From Phytopseudomonas daroniae (GTDB lineage Bacteria > Pseudomonadota > Gammaproteobacteria > Pseudomonadales > Pseudomonadaceae): a stretch of DNA of 64,000 nt. Each line of letters begins with the position of its first letter. The first letter of the stretch is position 1. The stretch spans positions 121,168 to 185,167 of the forward strand of contig NZ_QJUI01000014.1 of the NCBI RefSeq assembly GCF_004327285.1, written 5' to 3'. Position numbers and translations under genes: made by a program. Below are positions 17,255 to 25,707 of this stretch, piece by piece. Below the pieces are notes generated by a model. It did not search any database, was not told the DNA's origin, and worked only from the letters and a program-made list of their open reading frames with translations.

Positions 17255-17662
17255 TCACTTGCCCGGCTTGGGCACCTTCTCCAGGCGATGCAGTTCGCCG
17301 ATCAGACAATGCTCGGGAAAGCCGCTGCCGTCGCGCGAGACGATGCGATCCAGACGCGTCAGCGAGCCCACGGTGGTGCTGAAGCCCAGGTTATTGCTGA
17401 AGCTCAGGTTGCGGCAGGGCCGGGAAAAGGTCACCAGATGGGCACGCCCGGGGCCGTCGTCGAGAATGATGTGAGTCTTGTCCAGGTACTGCCAGCCGTC
17501 GATCCGGTAACTCTGGATGGAGTCCACCGGCTCGCCCTCGCGGTACCCCAGTTTGGCCAGGCGCTCCGGCAACGGCAGGCTCTCGTCGCGCACGGGTGAT
17601 TGTGAGCAGGCGGCCAGCGCCAGTCCGGCGAACAGTACGGCGGCGTATTCAAACCTTTTCAT
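17255..17662 (-). CDS. DUF6491-like lipoprotein
   Basis: 135 residues with a lipoprotein signal (LALAAC, Cys19). The rest resembles the small DUF6491 family, with two Cys (about residues 83 and 119) that may form a disulfide. Function unknown. It is divergent from the mechanosensitive channel gene with a 152-base gap. Confidence 0.75.
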   Translation of the reverse strand: MKRFEYAAVLFAGLALAACSQSPVRDESLPLPERLAKLGYREGEPVDSIQSYRIDGWQYLDKTHIILDDGPGRAHLVTFSRPCRNLSFSNNLGFSTTVGSLTRLDRIVSRDGSGFPEHCLIGELHRLEKVPKPGK

Positions 17663-17814
17663 CTTCCTGCCTCTCCAGCGAAGCGATTCTCTATACAGAC
17701 CCGAATGTAACCAATGGTTCGCATACGATCATCGGCAGGCTGCGTTTGCTATCGTACGCGCCTGCCGCACTCTGGCCTGCGCGGCAAGCTGCCATGAAAC
17801 AAGCGAGGAACGCG

Positions 17815-19065
17815 ATGAAAGAGCAATACCAAGCCACATTGGAGTGGCTACAGAATTACCCCGAACTGCATACGCTGATCAGCCTGAGCCTGCTGATCCT
17901 CGGCGCCTGGATCGCCAACTGGATCGTCAAACGCATCCTGGTGCGTGGCCTGTACCGTGCACTGAGATCGACCAGCATCGGCCAGGACAAGGTGCTGGCC
18001 GATGCCCATGTAGTCAAGCGCCTGGCCAATATCGTTCCGGCGCTGATCCTGGCCAGCGGTATCAAGGTGGTTCCGCATTTGCCAGCTGCGGTGGTCACGG
18101 TGGTGGACAACGTCTGCAGCGCGTTCATCATCCTCACCATCGCCTTGGCCATCGGCGGTGCGCTGAACCTGATCAACACGCTCTACCAGCGCCGTCCCAA
18201 TGCCCATCTGAAGCCGATCAAGGGCTATGTCCAGGTCGTCACCATCGTCATCTATGTGCTCGCGGCGATTCTCATGGTCGCCGCGCTGATCGACCGCTCG
18301 CCGCTGATCCTGCTCTCCGGCCTCGGCGCCATGGCCGCGGTACTGATGTTGATCTTCCAGGACACCCTGCTGTCGTTGGTGGCCAGCGTGCAGATTTCTT
18401 CCAGCGATATCGTCCGCGTCGGCGACTGGATCGAGATGCCGCAACTGAATGCCGATGGCGACGTGATCGATATCGCCCTGCACACCGTCAAGGTGCAGAA
18501 CTGGGACAAGACCATCACCACCATCCCGACCAAACGCTTCATCAGCGACCCGTTCAAGAACTGGCGAGGCATGCAGGAGTCCGGTGGTCGCCGGATCAAA
18601 CGTGCCATCTACCTGGATCAAACCAGCGTGCGTTTTCTCAGCCCGGACGAAATCGCCCACCTGCAGCGCTTCCTGCTACTCGGCCAATACCTGAGCAACA
18701 AGCAGAGCGAATTGCTCAGTTGGAACGCCGAACTGGCCGAGGCCGCCCAGGAACCGGCCAACACGCGCCGGGTGACCAACCTCGGCACCTTCCGTGCCTA
18801 CGTGGAGCACTACCTGCGCCAGCATCCGGGCATCAACCAGAACATGACGCAGATCGTCCGCCAGCTGCAGCCCACCGCCGACGGCCTGCCGCTGGAGCTG
18901 TACTGCTTCACCAACACCGTGGCCTGGGTGCCGTACGAGGGCTATCAGTCGGATATCTTCGATCACCTGCTGGCGATCCTCCCGGAATTCGGCCTGCGGG
19001 TGTTCCAGCACCCGAGCGGTGCCGATATGCGCGAACTGCGTCCGACCCTGCACACCGGGAGCTGA
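17815..19065 (+). CDS. MscS-family mechanosensitive channel (YbdG-like)
   Basis: 416 residues. About five membrane segments in the N-terminal 200 residues lead to the conserved MscS pore and beta domain (GLGAMAAVLMLIFQDTLLSLVASVQ, then DIVRVGDWIEMP). A large cytoplasmic C-terminal domain with HTVKVQNWDKTITTIPT follows, typical of YbdG/MscM-type channels. It would open under membrane tension to release solutes at osmotic downshock. I chose ATG 17815 because GAGGA lies 8 bases upstream; ATG 17794 is in frame but lacks a good ribosome site. A strong terminator follows. Confidence 0.88.
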   Translation: MKEQYQATLEWLQNYPELHTLISLSLLILGAWIANWIVKRILVRGLYRALRSTSIGQDKVLADAHVVKRLANIVPALILASGIKVVPHLPAAVVTVVDNVCSAFIILTIALAIGGALNLINTLYQRRPNAHLKPIKGYVQVVTIVIYVLAAILMVAALIDRSPLILLSGLGAMAAVLMLIFQDTLLSLVASVQISSSDIVRVGDWIEMPQLNADGDVIDIALHTVKVQNWDKTITTIPTKRFISDPFKNWRGMQESGGRRIKRAIYLDQTSVRFLSPDEIAHLQRFLLLGQYLSNKQSELLSWNAELAEAAQEPANTRRVTNLGTFRAYVEHYLRQHPGINQNMTQIVRQLQPTADGLPLELYCFTNTVAWVPYEGYQSDIFDHLLAILPEFGLRVFQHPSGADMRELRPTLHTGS

Positions 19066-19144
19066 ATGGCAGAAACCGGGCGTGCCGGGATGCCAGGTCT
19101 TCCATCGCAATACAGCGACTTAAATAACGAAAATACCGCAATAA

Positions 19145-19176
19145 AAAACCACCAATGATTCATCATTGGTGGTTTT
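19145..19176 (+). terminator. Strong intrinsic terminator
   Basis: A 15-base perfect inverted repeat (AAAACCACCAATGAT at 19145-19159 with ATCATTGGTGGTTTT at 19162-19176), 80 bases after the channel gene. A-rich on one side and T-rich on the other, so it should work in both directions. Confidence 0.9.
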
Positions 19177-19232
19177 CACCAATTTTTCAGGCAGGCTTGC
19201 CAGCTTTCCCCTCACTGGGTAGGGTTAGCCAC

Positions 19233-19310
19233 ATGAACGTCTCGCAAACCCTCATCCTTCTCCGGCAACACGCCAATCTCTGCCTGGTCGCTCAGCGACT
19301 GCGTGGCTGA
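19233..19310 (+). CDS. Putative leucine-rich leader peptide of leuA
   Basis: A 25-codon open frame ending 77 bases before leuA. Six of its residues are leucine, with the run TLILL near the start. Position and composition suggest a ribosome-mediated attenuator for the leucine biosynthetic gene. The following sequence has GGCC/GGCC pairing (about 19354-19370) and a short T-run just before leuA, but I could not build a fully convincing terminator/antiterminator pair by eye. No strong Shine-Dalgarno site is visible (GGGTTAG 8 bases upstream). Confidence 0.4.
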   Translation: MNVSQTLILLRQHANLCLVAQRLRG

Positions 19311-19387
19311 ATCGAACGTCCTCATCCCCTTCTTCATCTTTTGTTTTCAGTACGGCCACCGCAGGCCCTCGCCCTCAGGATTTTTCA

Positions 19388-21064
19388 ATGAGCATGCTCA
19401 AAGACCCGTCGCAGAAGTACCGTCCGTTCACTCAGATTCAGATTCCGGATCGCACCTGGCCGGACAAGATCATCGACCAGGCGCCGATCTGGCTGTCCAC
19501 CGACCTGCGTGACGGCAACCAGTCGCTGATCGAGCCGATGGATGCCGAGAAGAAGATGCGCTTCTTCAAGTGTCTGGTGGACGTGGGCCTGAAGGAAATC
19601 GAAGTGGGCTTCCCGTCCGCCTCGCAGACCGATTTCGACTTCGTGCGCGAACTGATCGAAGGCGGCCACATTCCCGACGACGTCACCATTCAGGTGCTGA
19701 CCCAGGCCCGTGACGATCTCATCGAGCGCACCTTCGAATCGCTCAAGGGCGCCAAGAAAGCCATCGTTCACTACTACAACGCCTGTGCGCCGAGCTTCCG
19801 CAAGATCGTCTTCAACCAGGACAAGGCCGGCGTCAAAGCCATCGCCGTGGCCGCCGGCACCACCATCAGGCGCCTGGCCGATGCCGCACCGGAAACCGCG
19901 TGGGGCTTCGAATATTCGCCTGAAGTGTTCAGCTCCACCGAAATCGACTTCGCCGTCGAGGTGTGCAATGCGGTGATCGAGGTGTTCCAGCCGACTCAGG
20001 CGAACAAACTGATCCTCAACCTGCCCGCCACCATCGAGTGCGCTACGCCGAACAACTATGCCGACCAGATCGAATGGTTCGGCCGTCATATCGACAAGCG
20101 CGACAGCGTGCTGATCAGCGTGCACACCCACAACGACCGCGGCACTGGCGTTGCAGCCTCGGAGCTGGCGGTGATGGCCGGCGCGGATCGCGTCGAAGGC
20201 TGCCTGTTCGGTAACGGCGAGCGTACCGGCAACGTCTGCCTGGTAACCCTGGCGCTGAACCTCTACACCCAGGGCGTCGACCCGCAGCTGAACTTCTCCG
20301 ACATCGACACCGTGCGCAAGGTGGTCGAGGAATGCAACCAGTTGCCGGTGCACCCGCGTCACCCTTATGTCGGTGATCTGGTGCACACCGCGTTCTCGGG
20401 CTCTCACCAGGACGCCATCCGCAAGGGCTTCGCCCAGCAGAAGGAAGGCCAGGTGTGGGAAGTGCCGTACCTGCCGATCGATCCGGCCGATATCGGCCGC
20501 GATTACGAGGCGGTGATCCGCGTCAACAGTCAGTCCGGCAAGGGCGGCATCACCTTCCTGCTCGAACAGGAATACGGCATCAACCTGCCGCGTCGCATGC
20601 AGATCGAGTTCAGCCAGGTCGTTCAGGGCGAGACCGATCGCCTGGGCCTGGAAATGACTGCCGGGCAGATTCATGGCCTGCTCGAACGCGAATACCTGCA
20701 AGCCAAGGCGCCTTATGAGCTGAAAGGCCACCGCCTGCAGGAAGAGAACGGCGACAGCAACGTCGAGGTGCAAGTGCAGGTGGACGGCACAGTGCAGCGC
20801 TGGACCGGCGCAGGCAAGGGAGCGCTGGAAGCCCTGGTGTCGAGCGTACCGTTACCGGTGGAAATCATGGATTACCACGAGCACGCGATTGGCGGTGGCG
20901 CCAACGCCAAAGCGGCCTGCTACATCGAGATCCGTCTCGACGGCCAACGCCCGCTGCACGGCATCGGTATCGACGAGAACATCACCACCGCGAGCTTCCG
21001 CGCCCTGTTCAGCGCCCTCAACCGCGCCGTTCGCCAGGCCGACGGGAAAACCCAGGCAGCCTGA
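19388..21064 (+). CDS. leuA: 2-isopropylmalate synthase
   Basis: 558 residues, the longer beta/gamma-proteobacterial LeuA type. It condenses acetyl-CoA with 2-oxoisovalerate, the first committed step of leucine synthesis. The TIM-barrel catalytic domain has RDGNQ (41-45), HTHND metal-binding (His246, His248) and GNGERTGN. The C-terminal LeuA dimerisation domain (about 430-550) binds leucine for feedback control. No other leu genes are adjacent. A possible attenuator peptide precedes it and a perfect-palindrome terminator follows. Confidence 0.97.
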   Translation: MSMLKDPSQKYRPFTQIQIPDRTWPDKIIDQAPIWLSTDLRDGNQSLIEPMDAEKKMRFFKCLVDVGLKEIEVGFPSASQTDFDFVRELIEGGHIPDDVTIQVLTQARDDLIERTFESLKGAKKAIVHYYNACAPSFRKIVFNQDKAGVKAIAVAAGTTIRRLADAAPETAWGFEYSPEVFSSTEIDFAVEVCNAVIEVFQPTQANKLILNLPATIECATPNNYADQIEWFGRHIDKRDSVLISVHTHNDRGTGVAASELAVMAGADRVEGCLFGNGERTGNVCLVTLALNLYTQGVDPQLNFSDIDTVRKVVEECNQLPVHPRHPYVGDLVHTAFSGSHQDAIRKGFAQQKEGQVWEVPYLPIDPADIGRDYEAVIRVNSQSGKGGITFLLEQEYGINLPRRMQIEFSQVVQGETDRLGLEMTAGQIHGLLEREYLQAKAPYELKGHRLQEENGDSNVEVQVQVDGTVQRWTGAGKGALEALVSSVPLPVEIMDYHEHAIGGGANAKAACYIEIRLDGQRPLHGIGIDENITTASFRALFSALNRAVRQADGKTQAA

Positions 21065-21080
21065 CGGTCAGCCTGTAACC

Positions 21081-21114
21081 GACAAAGGGACGCCGCGGCG
21101 TCCCTTTGTCGTTT
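21081..21114 (+). terminator. leuA terminator
   Basis: GACAAAGGGACGCC (21081-21094) pairs perfectly with GGCGTCCCTTTGTC (21097-21110), followed by GTTTC. It lies 17 bases after the leuA stop. Confidence 0.85.
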
Positions 21115-21274
21115 CTGCAATCTATGAATCGCAGGCAAGACACGCTCCTCCAGACACTGAACCGCGAAGGTGAACGTGATTTCGCTCGTTAGTGGCAAGC
21201 CAATCTCGGTTGAAGCATTGACCGTCTAGCGTCGCTTGCGTCTGGCACTTCGGCTGCCATCAAGGCTACAACCG

Positions 21275-21907
21275 TCAATCTTGTCGAAGCGCCTGAAGGT
21301 AGGCACAGAACATGTTGGCCATCGCATCGGCATAGGCTTTGATTTCGGCCTTGGTTCGCCGAGTTTGGGAAAAGCTGTTACCCACGCTGCTGAGCGTCGT
21401 GAAAATGAGATCGCCCGCCAGATCGCGGGATGCAGCGGACGCCTTCGGCAAGGCTTCCATCATGAAGGCATCGATCATCTGATCGCCTTCGGCCCGGGCC
21501 TGGCGCGCCTCCGGGCTGTCGCGATAGAGCGGAGCCGCATCATTGAGCGCACCGCGAAGCTCGGCTTCTTCGCACTCGGAGCGAAGGAAGGCATGCACGA
21601 GGGTACGCAGGCGCTCCAAGTGCGGCGTACCGGCATCTTCGAGGATGTTTCGCAGCATCTTGGCCGTCTGCATCCACTCATCGACCTGAAGACGGAACAG
21701 GATCGATGCCTTGTTGGGAAAATACTGATAGATCGACCCGACGCTGACGCCGGCCTTCTCGGCGACGCGCGCCGTGGTGAATCGGGTGACGCCTTCCTGG
21801 GCCAGAATCTGGGCGGCGGCCTCCAAGATGGCTGTGACCAGTTCGGTCGAACGCGCCTGCTGGGGTTGCTTGCGCGAGGATATCTGCGGACGGCTGCGAG
21901 TGGTCAT
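21275..21907 (-). CDS. TetR-family repressor
   Basis: 210 residues from ATG 21907; an in-frame GTG at 21934 is possible and neither has a clear ribosome site. The TetR N-terminal DNA-binding domain is evident: ILEAAAQILAQEGVTRFTTA, then VAEKAGVSVGSIYQYFPNKA (about residues 25-70). The C-terminal domain resembles TetR_C proteins that sense small hydrophobic compounds. Two matching palindromes (21965-21984 and 22310-22329) lie between it and the divergent O-methyltransferase operon, so autoregulation plus repression of that operon is likely. Confidence 0.9.
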   Translation of the reverse strand: MTTRSRPQISSRKQPQQARSTELVTAILEAAAQILAQEGVTRFTTARVAEKAGVSVGSIYQYFPNKASILFRLQVDEWMQTAKMLRNILEDAGTPHLERLRTLVHAFLRSECEEAELRGALNDAAPLYRDSPEARQARAEGDQMIDAFMMEALPKASAASRDLAGDLIFTTLSSVGNSFSQTRRTKAEIKAYADAMANMFCAYLQALRQD

Positions 21908-21964
21908 GGTGGTGTGGCGCAAGTCTCGGTGCACGGAAATCCGATCGGGTTACCGCATCCTTAA

Positions 21965-21984
21965 ATGCGATTAATTATTCGCAT
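21965..21984. promoter_or_regulatory. TetR operator 1
   Basis: ATGCGATTAATTATTCGCAT is a near-perfect palindrome about 58 bases before the TetR start. It matches, in reverse orientation, the site at 22310-22329 with one difference. Confidence 0.75.
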
Positions 21985-22309
21985 AGTAGCGCAGCATGGA
22001 TCATCGCCTCAATCCTTGAACGGCCGTTGTGGTCGCCGGAGCACACGCACACTGGCGGCTCCCTGATACCTCCCTGGGGGCGCCCCTCTCAAGGCGCGTC
22101 CCCATCATGCGTTGCAATGAAGCCCCCGATTTCCTGACGAAAAACCTGAGTCTTCGGCATCTCTCCGGTCTCGGTGGACACGACTTGATCATCTCAACCA
22201 CCGTGTTTTCAGGGGATACCCAGTGATTCGCACCTCGGTTCGGGATGGAAGAAAACGCGAACTCCAATGCGAATTTCTAACCTGAAGGGTTCGTCATATT
22301 ATTTCCCTA

Positions 22310-22329
22310 ATGCGAATTATTAATCGCAT
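22310..22329. promoter_or_regulatory. TetR operator 2
   Basis: ATGCGAATTATTAATCGCAT, a near-perfect palindrome, 58 bases before the O-methyltransferase start. A half-site ATGCGAAT occurs at 22266-22273. The rest of the 450-base divergent region (21908-22387) shows nothing else I can name. Confidence 0.75.
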
Positions 22330-22387
22330 TTCAGGTGGCTCACCCCCAAAGCCCTTCCTCCCCCCCCAACCTGGATAGGACAACTCC

Positions 22388-23047
22388 ATGACCTCAACAC
22401 TGACCAACGCACCGCTGGCGCCCTTGCTGGATCGCCTGTTCAAGCAAGCCGAGCAGGCGACCAGTCCTGCACTGGCTGGCATCTCCCGCGAGGAACGCGA
22501 GCTCCTGATGAGCAGCAAGACCGAATACCTCGACTTCTATAGCCGCGCCAAGGACTTGTGGCTGCCCGTTTCGCGCGAGACCGGGGTGCTGCTGTACCAA
22601 CTGGCACGCAGCACGAACGCGCACAACATCGTCGAGTTCGGCACCTCGTTCGGACTCTCGACCCTGTACCTGGCGGCGGCGCTGCGCGACAACGGCGGCG
22701 GTCGCCTGATCGGTAGCGAGTTCGAGCCATCGAAGGTCGCCAAAGCTCGCCAGCATCTTGTCGAAGGCAGAGTGGACGACCTGGTCGAAATCCGCGAAGG
22801 CGATGCCCTGAAAACGCTGGCCACCGGCCTTCCCGAGTCCATCGACCTGCTACTGCTCGATGGCGCCAAGTCGATCTATTGCGAAATTCTCGATCTGCTC
22901 GAAAACCGCCTGCGGCCCGGCGCTCTGATCGTTGCCGACAACGCCGACTACAGCCCGGAGTACCTGGCGCGTGTGCGCTCCCCGGAAAACGGCTACCTGT
23001 CCGTACCGTTCGGCGAGGACGTGGAACTGTCGATCCGGCTGGCCTGA
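22388..23047 (+). CDS. Class I O-methyltransferase (COMT/CCoAOMT-like)
   Basis: 219 residues. SAM-binding motif I reads VEFGTSFGLSTLYLAAAL (about residue 78), an acidic residue at SEFEPSKV binds the ribose, and LLLDGAKSIY plus VADNADYSP match the metal-dependent catechol/caffeoyl-CoA O-methyltransferase family. It would methylate a catechol-like hydroxyl in the cytoplasm. The substrate is unknown. First gene of the operon under the TetR operators; an epimerase remnant and an MFS exporter follow, which suggests detoxification and export of a phenolic or quinone compound. Confidence 0.82.
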   Translation: MTSTLTNAPLAPLLDRLFKQAEQATSPALAGISREERELLMSSKTEYLDFYSRAKDLWLPVSRETGVLLYQLARSTNAHNIVEFGTSFGLSTLYLAAALRDNGGGRLIGSEFEPSKVAKARQHLVEGRVDDLVEIREGDALKTLATGLPESIDLLLLDGAKSIYCEILDLLENRLRPGALIVADNADYSPEYLARVRSPENGYLSVPFGEDVELSIRLA

Positions 23048-23074
23048 ATCGACATCCAAACAGGAGATTTCGCA

Positions 23075-23266
23075 ATGCACGTATTTGTCACGGGTGCCAC
23101 GGGTTGGGTCGGCTCTGCCGTGGTCGAATATTTGCTCGCTGCCGGCCACCAGGTCACGGGCTTGGCCCGCTCCACCGCCAAGGCGGACTCGCTCACTGCG
23201 ACGGGCGCGAAGATCGTCCATGCCACGCTCATCGATCTGGATCAGCCCGGCTACTGCGTCGGCTGA
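23075..23266 (+). pseudogene. NAD(P)-dependent epimerase/SDR, N-terminal fragment
   Basis: 63 residues. The start is a good atypical-SDR/epimerase N-terminus with the nucleotide-binding GATGWVGSAVVEYLL, but the reading stops soon after LIDLDQPG, where relatives continue for about 200 more residues. The rest is missing because the MFS gene begins 30 bases later. AGGAG sits 8 bases before the start. Most likely a deletion remnant. Confidence 0.75.
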
Positions 23267-23295
23267 CCCGCAATATTGGCTTTCCAGGTAATCCC

Positions 23296-24540
23296 ATGTC
23301 CCCAAAACAAACTCGACCTTCGCCGACTCCGGCGATGACATCATCTTCCAGTGCCAATGTCTTCGTGACGTTGCTGCCCATTACGCTGGCGGTCTTCATC
23401 GCCTTTCTCACCATCGGGTTGCAGATGCCGGTACTGCCGCTGCACCTGCACGAAACCCTCGGCGTGGGCACGCTGGTGATCGGCCTGGTCATCGGCTTGC
23501 AGTTCGTCGTGGCTCTACTGTCCCGCCCGTGGGCGGGCAATCTTGCTGACCTGCGCGGCGCCAAGCGCGCGGTGATCATCGGCTGCCTGTTTACAGCCGG
23601 TTCTGGCTTGGCCTATCTGGCCTCACTGGCCTTCGCGGCGGCACCGGCCACGTCGGTATGGATCGTGGTACTGGGCCGCATCCTGCTGGCTCTGGGCGAA
23701 AGCCTCATTGTCACCGGAGCGCTGGGCTGGTCCCTCGGATTGGTCGGGCCGCAGAACGCGGGCAAGGTAATGGCTTGGGTCGGCATTGCGATTTATGCCG
23801 CCTATGCACTGGGTGCCCCCCTCGGTGTCGCGATAAACGCTCGGTGGGGCTTTATCGGCATTGCGGTGTCCGTGATGGCGCTGCCTGTTCTGGCTGCGGC
23901 CTTGGCGTCGGGCGTGCGCGCAGTCGCGCCTTCGGCAACCCGTAGAACACCGTTCTACAAGGTGCTGGGCGCGGTGTTCTGGCCTGGGATGGGACTGGCG
24001 CTGTCCAGCGTGGGTTTCGGCCTGATCACGGCCTTCATTGCCCTATTGTTTGCGGCCAAGCAGTGGGGTGACTCATCGCTGGCATTCACTGCCTTCGGAT
24101 TGGCCTTCATTGGCGCACGCCTTTTCTTCGGCCATCTGCCGGACAAATTGGGGGGCGCGAAGGTGGCGCTGGTGAGTGTCGCCATCGAGGCGGTCGGGCA
24201 GTTGTTCATCTGGGGCAGCGATACAGCATCTATCGCTTACCTGGGTGCGGCGCTGACTGGATTCGGATACTCGCTCGCCTTTCCTGGCTTTGGCGTGGAA
24301 GCCGTGCGCCGCGCGCCGCCGCAGACCCGCAGCCTGGCGATGGGTGCTTATGTGGCGTTCCTGGACATCGCGCTGGGCATCACGAGCCCACTGGCCGGCG
24401 CATTGGCCAGTGCACAGGGGGTTGCCTCGGTCTATCTGGCGGGAGCCATCACCGTCGCGTTGGCACTGGTCATCGCCTTCCGACTGCTTTCCGATAGGCC
24501 GGCAACGACAGGACAGGCTGACAACGGGAGAGCGCCATGA
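23296..24540 (+). CDS. MFS transporter (YhhS/arabinose-efflux type)
   Basis: 414 residues, 12 hydrophobic segments. Family-like motifs: SRPWAGNLADLRGAKRAVIIG after the second segment (motif A), and GFGYSLAFPGFGVEAVRR in the C-terminal half. It fits the YhhS-like DHA1 exporters. The operon position behind the TetR-controlled O-methyltransferase suggests export of the methylated product or of its toxic precursor. The ATG at 23296 lacks a strong ribosome site; upstream translation of the epimerase remnant may matter. Confidence 0.82.
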   Translation: MSPKQTRPSPTPAMTSSSSANVFVTLLPITLAVFIAFLTIGLQMPVLPLHLHETLGVGTLVIGLVIGLQFVVALLSRPWAGNLADLRGAKRAVIIGCLFTAGSGLAYLASLAFAAAPATSVWIVVLGRILLALGESLIVTGALGWSLGLVGPQNAGKVMAWVGIAIYAAYALGAPLGVAINARWGFIGIAVSVMALPVLAAALASGVRAVAPSATRRTPFYKVLGAVFWPGMGLALSSVGFGLITAFIALLFAAKQWGDSSLAFTAFGLAFIGARLFFGHLPDKLGGAKVALVSVAIEAVGQLFIWGSDTASIAYLGAALTGFGYSLAFPGFGVEAVRRAPPQTRSLAMGAYVAFLDIALGITSPLAGALASAQGVASVYLAGAITVALALVIAFRLLSDRPATTGQADNGRAP

Positions 24541-24546
24541 AATTAC

Positions 24547-24730
24547 TTTCCATCCTCGACAAGCCAGTTACTGGATCACGCGCCGAGCCTGTTCGACGGT
24601 CAACTCCCAGACACAGGCGTGCGGCGTTCGCCCGCGTTGGCGCGATACTGGGACATGAACACCTTGCGCTCGGCAGGTGTAATTTTGCAAAGGAAACCGG
24701 GCACCAGGGTATCGCGCAACTCGACGGCCT
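24547..24730 (-). pseudogene. Phage/ICE-type tyrosine integrase fragment (DUF4102-like arm-binding domain)
   Basis: Read on the minus strand with frame changes: ELRDTLVPGFLCKITPAERK, then VFMSQYRANAGERR, then WELTVEQAR, then WLVEDGK. This order and wording match the N-terminal arm-DNA-binding part of prophage/genomic-island integrases. There are at least two frameshifts and no catalytic domain. It marks an old mobile-element end beside the TetR/O-methyltransferase operon. The rest of the 420-base gap (24541-24961) has no other feature. Confidence 0.65.
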
Positions 24731-24961
24731 ACGCCTGGAGCCAGTGTTGAAGTCATCATGAAATTGAAAGGTGCGCGGCATCATCGACAGTGCAGCCGAG
24801 ACTTGACGTTCGCCCTCAAATGAAACATCGTAAGTTACATAAGAGTCAGAACCAGCGTTTCTCTGATTATGCGTACTTCGCGACAGATGATCGGGAAGCC
24901 CGACATGCCTCCGCACCAAGGCAATTTCATAGCGCCATGACACGTCAGATGGAGCCATCCA

Positions 24962-25636
24962 ATGAATCCGTTTTCCGATTCAACGCTCGTATCCACCTAT
25001 GCCGAAAGAACGGCGAAGATCGTACCCGGCCTGCACGATCTGCATGCAATGGCGAGCATATTGCTGGCCGAATACGCACCTACTGACGCACGTATCCTGG
25101 TTCTCGGCGCTGGTGGGGGGCTGGAGTTGAAGGCCTTTGCCGAGCGGCAGCCGGACTGGCGTTTCGACGGAGTGGATCCGTCTGCAGAAATGCTGCAATT
25201 GGCTGACAAGATCCTTGGCCCGCTCGCGTCGCGCGTACGCTTGCACGAAGGCTATATCGACACGGCTCCTGTGGGGCCTTTCGATGCCGCAACCTGCCTG
25301 CTGACCCTACATTTTCTACCGCAAGCCGAACGTCTCGAGACACTGCAGGCCATCCACCAGCGGCTGAAACCCGGTGCCCCACTCGTCGTTGCTCACCACA
25401 GTTTCCCCAACGAAGGCAGTGATAAGGACAAATGGCTTTCGCGCTACATGGCGTTCGCGAACGCTGCCGGAGGGCTCAAGGAACCTGCGCAAAGCAGTGT
25501 TGCCTCGATCAGGAACCGGCTTCCTGCGCTCTCACCGGAACAGGATGTGGATCTGCTCCGTGAGGCGGGATTCGGGCAGGTCGAGATGTTCTACTGCGCG
25601 TTCACATTCAAGGGTTGGGTGGCTTATAAAACGTGA
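24962..25636 (+). CDS. Class I SAM-dependent methyltransferase
   Basis: 224 residues. Motif I is ARILVLGAGGGLELKAFAER (about residues 43-62), followed by GVDPSAEML and the post-motif region DAATCLLTLHFL. This is a generic Methyltransf_25/TehB-like small-molecule methyltransferase. The substrate cannot be inferred. It stands alone between the integrase fragment and the amidotransferase gene, so it may belong to the same acquired patch. Confidence 0.85.
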   Translation: MNPFSDSTLVSTYAERTAKIVPGLHDLHAMASILLAEYAPTDARILVLGAGGGLELKAFAERQPDWRFDGVDPSAEMLQLADKILGPLASRVRLHEGYIDTAPVGPFDAATCLLTLHFLPQAERLETLQAIHQRLKPGAPLVVAHHSFPNEGSDKDKWLSRYMAFANAAGGLKEPAQSSVASIRNRLPALSPEQDVDLLREAGFGQVEMFYCAFTFKGWVAYKT

Positions 25637-25707
25637 ATGCGGCATTGGCATGCAATGAGCCAACCCTTATCGCGTGTCCGCCCTTCCCTCGCCGGCTTCG
25701 AAGACGC

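Noticed and set aside
24537..24761. Plus-strand 74-codon frame overlapping the MFS stop (ATGA)
   Set aside because: The DNA is better explained by an integrase remnant on the minus strand; the plus translation has no recognisable features.
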